Part shown: positions 1 through 5,408 of the stretch, piece by piece
How positions within the stretch are numbered: the first letter of the stretch is position 1
Layout of the letters: each line of letters begins with the position of its first letter
NCBI GenBank assembly: GCA_037478855.1
Contig: JBBFLY010000112.1
Coordinates: 1 to 6,124, forward strand
Length of the DNA stretch: 6,124 bases
Reading direction: 5' to 3'
From: Rhabdothermincola sp037478855
GTDB taxonomy: Bacteria; Actinomycetota; Acidimicrobiia; Acidimicrobiales; Acidimicrobilacustridaceae
Notes under the pieces: model-generated
Told to the model about the DNA's origin: nothing
Seen by the model: the letters and a program-made list of their open reading frames with translations, nothing else
The model's database searches: none
Position numbers and translations under genes: made by a program

Positions 1-331
1 CAGGCGGAGGCGGCGGAGGAGGCGTCACCCCCGCAGGAGGCGGAGGAGGCGGCGGCACAGCACCCGGCGGAGGAGGCGGGGCGGTGCGCAAGGCCAGATC
101 CAGTCGCACGCCCTGCGCCTCGAGGTTCTGCAGAGCAGCGAGCACCCGTTGCACGTCGGCCTGCTGCGCCTCGCTCAACCGGCCGGTCTGATCGAGGAAG
201 GTCAGCACACCGAGATCTCGCAGCAACGGCTCGACCTGCGAAGCGCTCGGACCACTGCCACCAGAGAGGCTCTGGTTGATCTTGCTGCTGAGGCTGTCCG
301 CACCGCGCTTGAGGTCGTCGAGGAAGCCCAT
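1..331 (-). CDS. Unrecognised protein with polyproline tracts (N-terminal part, cut by the window edge)
   Basis: An open frame runs from an ATG at 329-331 on the minus strand to the left edge with no stop, giving 110 visible codons. I do not recognise a family. Residues 1-22 (MGFLDDLKRGADSLSSKINQ and on) could form an amphipathic helix. After a Gly/Ser hinge (23-31), residues 32-82 look helical and charged (LSEAQQADVQRVLAALQNLE). From residue 85 the chain becomes three proline runs of 5, 7 and at least 7 residues, split by GAV and AGVT. An AAGGAG ribosome-binding site six bases upstream supports the start. Codon use in the folded part is ordinary, so this is likely a real gene although its end is unseen. 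The proline runs would stall ribosomes and suggest dependence on EF-P (family knowledge). It follows the 433-1596 gene after 101 bases and probably has its own promoter. Function is unknown. Confidence 0.72.
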   Translation of the reverse strand, partial: MGFLDDLKRGADSLSSKINQSLSGGSGPSASQVEPLLRDLGVLTFLDQTGRLSEAQQADVQRVLAALQNLEAQGVRLDLALRTAPPPPPGAVPPPPPPPAGVTPPPPPPP

Positions 332-337
332 GAGATG

Positions 338-343
338 CTCCTT
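338..343 (-). promoter_or_regulatory. Ribosome-binding site of the polyproline protein
   Basis: On the minus strand AAGGAG lies six bases before the ATG at 329-331. It is the clearest Shine-Dalgarno sequence in the window and fixes the start of a gene whose stop is not visible. Confidence 0.7.
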
Positions 344-371
344 CCCGGAACGATCACGACGAGGTGCTGCG

Positions 372-377
372 AGACTA
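372..377 (-). promoter_or_regulatory. Possible -10 box for the polyproline gene
   Basis: The minus strand reads TAGTCT here, matching the actinobacterial TANNNT -10 pattern. It lies about 40 bases before the ATG at 329-331, which would leave a leader of roughly 34 bases containing the AAGGAG site. No convincing -35 box is visible 16-18 bases upstream. It is the best promoter candidate in the 101-base gap after the 433-1596 gene, but a six-base match of this kind is weak evidence. Confidence 0.3.
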
Positions 378-432
378 GCGGCGCCTGTGCAGCGATACCC
401 CGTCGCTCCCGGCACCCGTGCGATCGCGCGGC

Positions 433-1596
433 TCAGCGCGGCTCGAACAGCGCGTAGTACTCACCGTCGCCGCCGAGCTCGACCTCCTCGCCCGTCAGCG
501 CCGAGAACAACTGATAGAGGGGTTCAGGGACCGCGCGGGGCACCGACCAGTCCAGCTCCCCAGCCACACCGGCCACCTCCGCGAACGGGCGGAGAAAGCT
601 GAAGTAGACGTAGGCACCGCAGCGGATCATCTCGTCGCGGCTCATCGCCGCAACGGCCCGGTAGTGTCGGGCCTGTGCGGCGCGGACTGCCGCCACCAGC
701 GCGTCCATCTCCTCGAGGGGGACCGGCGCCAGCATTCCGTCAGGCGTGTCGGTCGTGAACAGCCCGAACCCGCACAGCCGGTCGAGGTAGTCCTCCGGAT
801 CGGTGATGCACGACCCGAAGTCGGTGACACGGACATCGACGCCGTCGAGCAGCAGACCTGCGGTGAGGTTGTGGTAAGGCATCTCCGACGCGACCTCGGA
901 CCACCAGAAGTCGCTGCGGCCCATCCGGTAGAAGTCACGCACGAGCAGGACCCGCCCGTCGGGCAGCTCGTACGGTCCGGTGTCCCCCGTGCCAACCCGG
1001 GTGTCGAAGTAGAGCAGGAACAGGTAGTTCACCAGAGTGGCGTTGAACCGCTTGACCCGCACCCGCTGCTCGTCGTCGACGATGGGGCTCGTCCCCTCGA
1101 GGATCGTGTGCAGCACCTCATCGGAGTAGGGACGGACGACGCCACCGGCGTCCCACGCCTGGCGAGTGCCGTCACCCCCTCGGAAGGCCATCGCGGCCCG
1201 CTCCCAGAAGTCAAGCACCGTCCGGGCGGCATGGGGATCGTCGAGGCTCGGATCGACGGCGGTCATCACCTTGCGGCCGGTGAGGTAGAAGTTGGCGATC
1301 GACCACAGGTGCACGGTGTTGACTCGGCTCCCCGGACGACGCCCGGCCCGCCCGATCTCCTCAGCGGGCATCGCCGCGTCGATGACCTCCATCATCGCCG
1401 GGTAGCGATAGAAGGTCTCCGCACACGCCACCACGATGTACGCGGTAACGGGGATGAGCTGCGAGCTGTAGGACGTGCGCTCCGCCGTCAGCGCCCGCGC
1501 GATCGGCCCGTGATAGGCGATCAGCCGGTTCGCCTCCTCGACGTCACGGTGGCAGTCCCGATGTCCCAGGCCGGGGCGGATGCCAGACTCAGCCAC
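433..1596 (-). CDS. Unrecognised ~387-aa protein paired with a phosphohistidine-domain protein
   Basis: I do not recognise a family. The frame is open from a GTG at 1615-1617 (394 codons). I prefer the GTG at 1594-1596, which has GAAGGG seven bases upstream and overlaps the upstream gene's TGA by eight bases (GTGGCTGA); the farther GTG has no ribosome-binding site. The product looks soluble, with no signal peptide or clear membrane span. Aromatic- and acid-rich segments stand out, in preferred numbering: HLWSIANFYLTGRKV (~96-110), VKRFNATLVNYLFLLYFDTR (~181-200), VRDFYRMGRSDFWWSEVASE (~219-238), GVDVRVTDFGSC (~252-263) and CGAYVYFSFLRPFAEV (~326-341). No Walker, Rossmann or ATP-grasp motif is visible. 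The overlap points to translational coupling with the phosphohistidine-domain gene and to a shared task, perhaps as its substrate-binding or acceptor partner (inference). Confidence is high that the gene is real, low on function. Confidence 0.85.
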   Translation of the reverse strand: MAESGIRPGLGHRDCHRDVEEANRLIAYHGPIARALTAERTSYSSQLIPVTAYIVVACAETFYRYPAMMEVIDAAMPAEEIGRAGRRPGSRVNTVHLWSIANFYLTGRKVMTAVDPSLDDPHAARTVLDFWERAAMAFRGGDGTRQAWDAGGVVRPYSDEVLHTILEGTSPIVDDEQRVRVKRFNATLVNYLFLLYFDTRVGTGDTGPYELPDGRVLLVRDFYRMGRSDFWWSEVASEMPYHNLTAGLLLDGVDVRVTDFGSCITDPEDYLDRLCGFGLFTTDTPDGMLAPVPLEEMDALVAAVRAAQARHYRAVAAMSRDEMIRCGAYVYFSFLRPFAEVAGVAGELDWSVPRAVPEPLYQLFSALTGEEVELGGDGEYYALFEPR

Positions 1597-1933
1597 GGAG
1601 GAGCCCTTCGGGGCCACTGCAGTCGAGTTCGACCACGCTGCCCGGCGCCGGCTCCTCCGTCAGAAACGTCGCCCCCATGATGCAGGGAACCTGGAACTCC
1701 CGACTGACGATGCCGATGTGGCTCCGGGGCGTCCCACCCGTGCACACCACGCCAGCGAGCTCATGGAAGATCGGGGAGAGGAACGTCGCCCCCGCGTCCC
1801 GCACCAGCGCGATCACGCCTTGGGCACCCACATCCATCAGCTCGAGCACGTCGTCCGGGCCGTGCATCGGCCGCCAGCGGCCGGTGACCGGAGCCGCATC
1901 GAAGACCTTCACCCCCCGGGCGACCTCCCGCAT
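1589..1933 (-). CDS. Free-standing PEP-utilizer phosphohistidine swivelling domain protein (114 aa)
   Basis: The 114-residue product matches the mobile phosphohistidine domain of PEP-utilizing enzymes (PEP synthase, pyruvate phosphate dikinase, EI, rifampicin phosphotransferase). In those proteins a His carries phosphate between two active sites. Visible are a GAQGVIALVRDAGATFLSPI strand-turn segment (36-55), the core CTGGTPRSHIGIVSREFQVP (64-83) with candidate phospho-His at 72, CIMGA after it, and the usual closing strand GSVVELDCSGPEG (98-110). The GG-to-SH spacing is one residue longer than the usual GGxxSH. The protein is only this domain; PEP synthase and relatives have ATP-grasp and PEP-binding domains as well, and none is encoded in the window. 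The ATG at 1931-1933 is the first start after an in-frame stop. No Shine-Dalgarno is evident, but a -10-like TACGAT lies eight bases upstream, suggesting a leaderless or nearly leaderless mRNA. It overlaps the downstream gene by eight bases. Confidence 0.88.
   Translation of the reverse strand: MREVARGVKVFDAAPVTGRWRPMHGPDDVLELMDVGAQGVIALVRDAGATFLSPIFHELAGVVCTGGTPRSHIGIVSREFQVPCIMGATFLTEEPAPGSVVELDCSGPEGLLRG
1604..1609 (-). promoter_or_regulatory. Ribosome-binding site deciding the start of the 387-aa protein
   Basis: The minus strand reads GAAGGG seven bases before the GTG at 1594-1596. It lies inside the end of the upstream phosphohistidine-domain gene. It favours this GTG over the one at 1615-1617, which has no purine-rich site before it. 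Confidence 0.45.
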
Positions 1934-1941
1934 GGCCGGCG

Positions 1942-1947
1942 ATCGTA
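1942..1947 (-). promoter_or_regulatory. Probable -10 box of the phosphohistidine-domain operon
   Basis: The minus strand reads TACGAT eight bases before the ATG at 1931-1933. This fits the TANNNT pattern and would start transcription at or within one or two bases of the start codon. The lack of a Shine-Dalgarno sequence before that ATG agrees with leaderless translation. A TCGACC sequence about 19 bases upstream is a poor -35 candidate. Confidence 0.45.
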
Positions 1948-1990
1948 GTGGTCGCCCCCCAGGGGAGGTCGATCACCCGAGCCCGGTGTC

Positions 1991-1996
1991 TAGCCT
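1991..1996 (+). promoter_or_regulatory. Probable -10 box of a leaderless SCP2 transcript
   Basis: TAGCCT lies exactly six bases before the GTG at 2003-2005, which is where a -10 box stands when transcription begins at the start codon itself. No Shine-Dalgarno sequence precedes the GTG (GACGGG only). No good -35 box is visible; actinobacterial promoters often lack one. The site faces the minus-strand TACGAT box across 43 bases, so the region works as a compact divergent promoter. Confidence 0.5.
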
Positions 1997-2002
1997 GACG
2001 GG

Positions 2003-2386
2003 GTGGCTGCATTCCTGTCCGACGAGTGGCTCGGCGCGCTCGAGCGCGCCGCGCGAGATGCCGGCGAGGTGATCGACCCGGAGATCGACCTGGTCCTCGA
2101 GCAGATCGTCACCGACGACGGTGGACCGGAGATCGCCTACCACCTCATCATCGGCGACGGGCGCATCCAGGTGGGACGTGGGAGGGCGAGTTCGCCGACG
2201 GTGACCTTCATCACCGACCGCGAGACCGCAGCCAGGGTGAACCGGGGTCTCGAGAGCGCTCAGACGGCGTTCATGACCGGGCGGCTGCGGGTCAGCGGTG
2301 ACATCCAGGCGCTGCTCACGCACCAGCAGCAGATCGCCGCGCTCGATGACCTCTTCGCAGTGTTGCGAGCCGACACGACCTACTGA
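2003..2386 (+). CDS. SCP2-like sterol/lipid-binding domain protein (127 aa)
   Basis: The 127-residue product is a single SCP2 (sterol carrier protein 2) type domain, a small alpha/beta fold with a hydrophobic tunnel for lipids, sterols or acyl-CoA. Diagnostic is the C-terminal half: a strand TVTFITDRETAARVNRG (66-82), then the helix-turn-strand AQTAFMTGRLRVSGD (86-100), the family's 'aF..GrlkvsGD' pattern, and closing helices ALLTHQQQIAALDDLFAVL (103-121). Before these come the helix DEWLGALERAARDAG (7-21) and a paired strand region EIAYHLIIGDGRIQVGRG (43-60). There is no signal peptide, so it is cytoplasmic. The GTG start is chosen because an in-phase -10 box lies six bases before it and the domain's first helix begins there. 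It is the only plus-strand gene here, divergent from the phosphohistidine unit and convergent with mdh. Its ligand cannot be told from the sequence; it may be a carrier or accessory protein in lipid metabolism. Confidence 0.85.
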   Translation: MAAFLSDEWLGALERAARDAGEVIDPEIDLVLEQIVTDDGGPEIAYHLIIGDGRIQVGRGRASSPTVTFITDRETAARVNRGLESAQTAFMTGRLRVSGDIQALLTHQQQIAALDDLFAVLRADTTY

Positions 2387-2440
2387 GACCCCGAGGAGTG
2401 GACGTCCGGGCTGCCGGCGTGCACGGGTTCCCAACCGTCG

Positions 2441-2464
2441 GAGCTGCCGCTCGAGCCGCCGCTC
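2441..2464. repeat. Tandem 12-bp repeat, each unit a small inverted repeat
   Basis: GAGCTGCCGCTC and GAGCCGCCGCTC stand head to tail, differing at one base. Each unit is a GAGC-N4-GCTC hairpin. The repeat lies between the convergent SCP2 and mdh genes and overlaps the first two bases of the mdh stop codon. No T-run follows on either strand, so it is not a standard terminator. Confidence 0.4.
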
Positions 2465-3449
2465 AGATGAGGCCGAGCTCCTTGACCGTGTCCCGCTCTT
2501 CGATCAGCTCAGCGACGCTCGCCTCGAACCGCTGGCGGGCGAAGTCATCGAGCTCGATGCCCTGCACGATCTCCCACTCCCCTGCCGAGGTGGTGACCGG
2601 GAAGGAGCAGATCAAGCCCTCGGGGACCCCGTAGCTGCCGTCGGATGCGACGGCCATGCTCACCCAGTCGCCCTCGGGGGTGCCGAGCACCCAGTCGCGC
2701 ACGTGGTCGAGCGCCGCGTTCGCCGCTGAGGCCGCGCTCGACAGGCCGCGGGCCTCGATGATGGCCGCGCCACGCTGCTGCACGGTGGGGATGAAGTCGT
2801 TCTCGACCCACTCCCGGTCGCCGATCACCTCGTGCGCGTTCCTGCCGTCGATCTCCGCATGGAAGAGGTGGGGGTACTGCGTCGCCGAGTGGTTCCCCCA
2901 GATGGAGACCTTCCTGACCGCACGCACGGGTCGTCCCGCACGCTTCGCGATCTGCGCGATCGCCCGGTTGTGATCCAGGCGGGTCATGGCGGTGAAGTGA
3001 CTCCGGGGAAGGTCAGGCGCGTTGTTCATCGCGATCAGGCAGTTGGTGTTCGCCGGATTGCCGACCACCAGCACCCGCACGTCCCTGGAGGCGTGATCGT
3101 TGAGCGCCCTGCCCTGCACCGTGAAGATCGCTCCGTTGGCCTCGAGGAGGTCCTTGCGCTCCATACCCTTCGATCGGGGCCGGGCCCCCACCAGCAGGGC
3201 GTAGTCAGCGCCGGTGAACGCCTCAGCGGGGTCGTCGGTCTGAACGATGCCGTCGAGCAGGGGGAAGGCGCAGTCCTCGAGCTCCATCACCACGCCGCGC
3301 AGTGCGTCCATGGCCGGGGTGATGTCGAGAAGCTGAAGGATCACCGGCTGATCCGGACCCAGCAGCTGACCGCTCGCGATGCGGAACAGGAGGCTGTATC
3401 CGATCTGGCCGGCAGCTCCGGTGACAGCGACGCGCACGGGGTCGTTCAC
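2463..3449 (-). CDS. mdh: Malate dehydrogenase (NAD-dependent, 328 aa)
   Basis: Catalyses reversible oxidation of malate to oxaloacetate with NAD+ in the citric acid cycle, in the cytoplasm. The 328-residue length is normal for the cytosolic/Thermus-type family. The Rossmann glycine loop TGAAGQIG is at 10-17 and the NAD-binding Asp at 42 (LQLLDI). The mobile loop ARPRSKGMERKDLL (~89-102) holds the substrate-binding Args 92 and 98. GNPANTN follows at 130-136. TRLDHNR supplies Asp159 and Arg162, and GNHS supplies catalytic His187; the Arg, Asp and His set is complete. The GTG at 3447-3449 is chosen because GGAGG lies four bases upstream and the Rossmann fold begins at once; an in-frame extension to 3539 would put the preceding terminator inside the gene. 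A terminator separates it from the ABC operon, so it is probably transcribed alone from a promoter near 3493-3498. It ends convergently with the SCP2 gene. Confidence 0.96.
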   Translation of the reverse strand: MNDPVRVAVTGAAGQIGYSLLFRIASGQLLGPDQPVILQLLDITPAMDALRGVVMELEDCAFPLLDGIVQTDDPAEAFTGADYALLVGARPRSKGMERKDLLEANGAIFTVQGRALNDHASRDVRVLVVGNPANTNCLIAMNNAPDLPRSHFTAMTRLDHNRAIAQIAKRAGRPVRAVRKVSIWGNHSATQYPHLFHAEIDGRNAHEVIGDREWVENDFIPTVQQRGAAIIEARGLSSAASAANAALDHVRDWVLGTPEGDWVSMAVASDGSYGVPEGLICSFPVTTSAGEWEIVQGIELDDFARQRFEASVAELIEERDTVKELGLI

Positions 3450-3453
3450 AGTT

Positions 3454-3458
3454 CCTCC
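3454..3458 (-). promoter_or_regulatory. Ribosome-binding site of mdh
   Basis: GGAGG on the minus strand, four bases before the GTG at 3447-3449. It settles the mdh start against the longer open frame that reaches 3539. Confidence 0.65.
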
Positions 3459-3492
3459 AGGTACGAGCAGGCGACCGGTCGGGGCGGAGCCG

Positions 3493-3498
3493 AATCTA
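3493..3498 (-). promoter_or_regulatory. Possible -10 box of mdh
   Basis: The minus strand reads TAGATT, a TANNNT match. Transcription would begin near 3486, leaving a leader of about 37 bases with the GGAGG site. It lies just beyond the ABC operon terminator, where an mdh promoter would be expected. No good -35 box is visible: TCCCCT occupies the position 17 bases upstream. Confidence 0.4.
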
Positions 3499-3520
3499 GC
3501 CATCCCCTTCTCCGGAGGGG

Positions 3521-3543
3521 AAAAGCCGGTGCCCCGCACCGAC
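3521..3543 (-). terminator. Intrinsic terminator of the ABC exporter operon
   Basis: Minus-strand RNA would form an eight-pair stem, GUCGGUGC with GCACCGGC (one G-U pair), around a GGG loop, followed directly by UUUU. It begins nine bases after the stop codon of the 3552-5408 gene. The U-run is short and followed by C residues, so termination may be partial. A second hairpin lies immediately upstream at 3545-3560. Confidence 0.6.
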
Positions 3544-3544
3544 A

Positions 3545-3560
3545 GGTGGCGTCAGCCACC
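3545..3560 (-). repeat. Perfect inverted repeat with the exporter stop codon in its loop
   Basis: GGTGGC and GCCACC form a perfect six-pair stem with a four-base loop. On the minus strand the loop is TGAC, whose TGA is the stop codon of the 3552-5408 gene. One base separates it from the terminator stem, so the transcript would end in two adjacent hairpins, perhaps protecting its 3' end (inference). Confidence 0.5.
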
Positions 3561-5408
3561 AGCGCGCCGCGTGTTGCCGAGCCAGCTCTCATAGAGCTCT
3601 GCGTAACGGCCACCTGCGGCCACCAGCTCCGCGTGCGAGCCCTCCTCCACGATGCGTCCCCCGTCGAAGACCAGCACCAAGTCGGCCGCCTCGGCGGTCG
3701 AGAGACGGTGGGCCACGCTGATCGTGGTGCGACCCTCCGCCAGCCGGGCGAGCGCGGTGGTGAGCGCCCGCTCCGTCTCGGGATCGACCGCGGAGGTGGC
3801 CTCGTCCAGGATGAGCAGCCCGGGGTTCGCGAGCGCGGCCCGAGCCAGCGCGACGAGCTGGCGCTCGCCCACCGAGAGGTTCTCTCCCCGCTCCCCGACC
3901 ATCGTGTCCAGACCCGAGGGGAGACGAGCGACCCAGTCGTCGAGGCCCAGCTGATGGAACACCCCGTCGATCTCCTCGTCGAGGGCGCCAGCGCGACCCA
4001 TCCGCACGTTCTCCCTGATCGACGCATCGAACAGGAAGCCGTCCTGCGGCACGAGCCGGATCGCCTCGTACCGCGACGCCGGGGCCACGTCGCGCAGATC
4101 GACACCTGCCACCAGGATGCGCCCCCCGGTCGGATCGGCGAGCCGGCACAGGAGCTTGACGAAGGTGGTCTTGCCGGAGCCGGTCTCGCCCACCACCGCG
4201 ACGTTGGCACCAGCGGGAATCGTGACGGACACCTCCCGCAGCGCCGGTGCACCGTCGCGGTACGCGAACGACAGGTCCTCGACCCGGACCTCGAGGGGCC
4301 CCGACGGGAGCGCCACACCCGGATCCGGCTCGGGCACATCGAGCGGTACGTCGAGCACGTCGAGCACCTTGCGCCACCCCGAGAGGGCGGTCTGGGTCTG
4401 GTCGAGGACCTCACCGAGCTCCGCGATCGGGGTGAGGATGAGGTTCACGAGGAAGAGACACGCGATCAGGCTGCCCACGTCGAGCCCCCACTCGGGCCCG
4501 AACCACGCACCGGCCGCGACCACCACAGCGAGCGCCGTCCCGCCGAAGACGTCACCGAGCGGGAACAGCAGGGCGAAGTAGCGCGCCGCTCTCACCTCGC
4601 TGCGGTACTGACGGTCGATCGCAGTGTGAAGCCGCTGACGGGTCCGACCGCCGATCCCGTATGCCCGCACGATCCCGGCCCCCATGATGCTCTCCGAGAT
4701 CGCAGACATCGTCTCCCCCACACGGGTGCGCACCTCGTCGTAGGCGCGCAGCTGCCGACGCTGCAGGGTCCGCATGAGCGGCAGCATCGGCGCGAACACG
4801 ATGACCACGAGCAGCGCGAGCTGCCAGGAGTAGACCGCCATCACCGCGAGCACACCCACGATGACGATCGAGTTCACGATCCAGGCGATGGCACCCCACT
4901 GGGCGAACCGGGCGATGGTCTCGATGTCGCTGGTGACCCGAGCGGTGAGCACCCCACGCCTGGCTTCGTTGTGGTCGGCGACGGAGAGCCGGTGGATGTG
5001 CCGGAAGGCGCGCACCCGCAGGTTGCGCAGCATCTCCTCCGCGGACTGGACGAGCCGGATGTACGTGAGCCGGGAGAGGAGCATCACCGCGATGACCACG
5101 ACGAAGGTGAAGCTGCACGCTCTTGCTACGAAACCGGTGCGCAGCCCGTCGACCCCGGTAACCCCTTTGTCGAGGACCTGCTGGATGAGCACCGGCACCG
5201 CGAGCCGACCCACCGTGGCGGCGAGTGCCATGAGCACGGTGAACCACAGACCTCGCCGCAGCTCAGGAGAGCTGGCGAGCCCGCGGCGCAGCACCTCCAG
5301 GGCTCCGCCAGGTGAGGTGACGACCTCCGGGCCATGGACATGGGCTTCGAGGTCGTCGAAGAGCCCCGCCTCGGGCTCGATCCCCCGTTCGTCGGCGGCG
5401 GCGGTCAT
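3552..5408 (-). CDS. ABC exporter half-transporter, membrane domain plus ATPase (618 aa)
   Basis: A full-length half-exporter of the multidrug/lipid type. Six membrane spans fall near residues 53-75, 93-112, 172-193, 195-212, 275-302 and 308-328, after a ~50-residue acidic cytoplasmic leader. The ATPase domain spans about 372-600: Walker A GETGSGKTT (407-415), Q-loop Gln455 (LVPQDGFLF), signature LSVGERQ (511-517), Walker B LLILDE with catalytic Glu536, and switch His567 (VAHRLST). The signature departs from LSGGQ: Val replaces the first Gly and Glu the Gln. The partner encoded just upstream has the reverse pattern, so the two should pair as a heterodimer in the cell membrane. The ATG overlaps the upstream stop as ATGA, implying translational coupling; GGGAG lies only two bases before it. 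Cargo cannot be deduced. Drugs, lipids and peptides are all exported by this family; no resistance, biosynthesis or regulator gene lies nearby in the window. Confidence 0.93.
   Translation of the reverse strand: MTAAADERGIEPEAGLFDDLEAHVHGPEVVTSPGGALEVLRRGLASSPELRRGLWFTVLMALAATVGRLAVPVLIQQVLDKGVTGVDGLRTGFVARACSFTFVVVIAVMLLSRLTYIRLVQSAEEMLRNLRVRAFRHIHRLSVADHNEARRGVLTARVTSDIETIARFAQWGAIAWIVNSIVIVGVLAVMAVYSWQLALLVVIVFAPMLPLMRTLQRRQLRAYDEVRTRVGETMSAISESIMGAGIVRAYGIGGRTRQRLHTAIDRQYRSEVRAARYFALLFPLGDVFGGTALAVVVAAGAWFGPEWGLDVGSLIACLFLVNLILTPIAELGEVLDQTQTALSGWRKVLDVLDVPLDVPEPDPGVALPSGPLEVRVEDLSFAYRDGAPALREVSVTIPAGANVAVVGETGSGKTTFVKLLCRLADPTGGRILVAGVDLRDVAPASRYEAIRLVPQDGFLFDASIRENVRMGRAGALDEEIDGVFHQLGLDDWVARLPSGLDTMVGERGENLSVGERQLVALARAALANPGLLILDEATSAVDPETERALTTALARLAEGRTTISVAHRLSTAEAADLVLVFDGGRIVEEGSHAELVAAGGRYAELYESWLGNTRRAGG

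Noticed and set aside
391..408. AGCGA/TCGCT hairpin after the 387-aa gene as a terminator
   Set aside because: There are only five pairs around a seven-base loop and no T-run follows on the minus strand.
1597..1617. The GTG at 1615-1617 as start of the unknown protein
   Set aside because: It is possible, but it has no Shine-Dalgarno site and would give a 29-base overlap. The GTG at 1594-1596 has GAAGGG at good spacing and an eight-base overlap. Only start mapping would settle it.
418..1680. A 420-codon plus-strand open frame antisense to the 387-aa protein
   Set aside because: It has low-complexity composition and no recognisable motif or ribosome-binding site. The minus-strand frame has a hydrophobic/aromatic pattern typical of a folded protein and is coupled to its upstream neighbour.
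2423..2438. ACGGGTTCCCAACCGT hairpin as a two-way terminator between the SCP2 and mdh genes
   Set aside because: The stem is short, needs a bulged G, and has no T-run on either side, so it cannot be called a terminator from sequence alone.
3450..3539. A 30-residue N-terminal extension of malate dehydrogenase
   Set aside because: The extension would start inside the upstream terminator stem and adds residues before a Rossmann fold that normally begins near residue 5. GGAGG before the GTG at 3447-3449 marks the real start.
2832..5315. An 827-codon plus-strand open frame antisense to the ABC gene and part of mdh
   Set aside because: Its protein is Arg/His/Asp-rich with no fold-like pattern. 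It lies opposite two genes with intact motifs; in GC-rich genes a stop-free antisense frame is expected.
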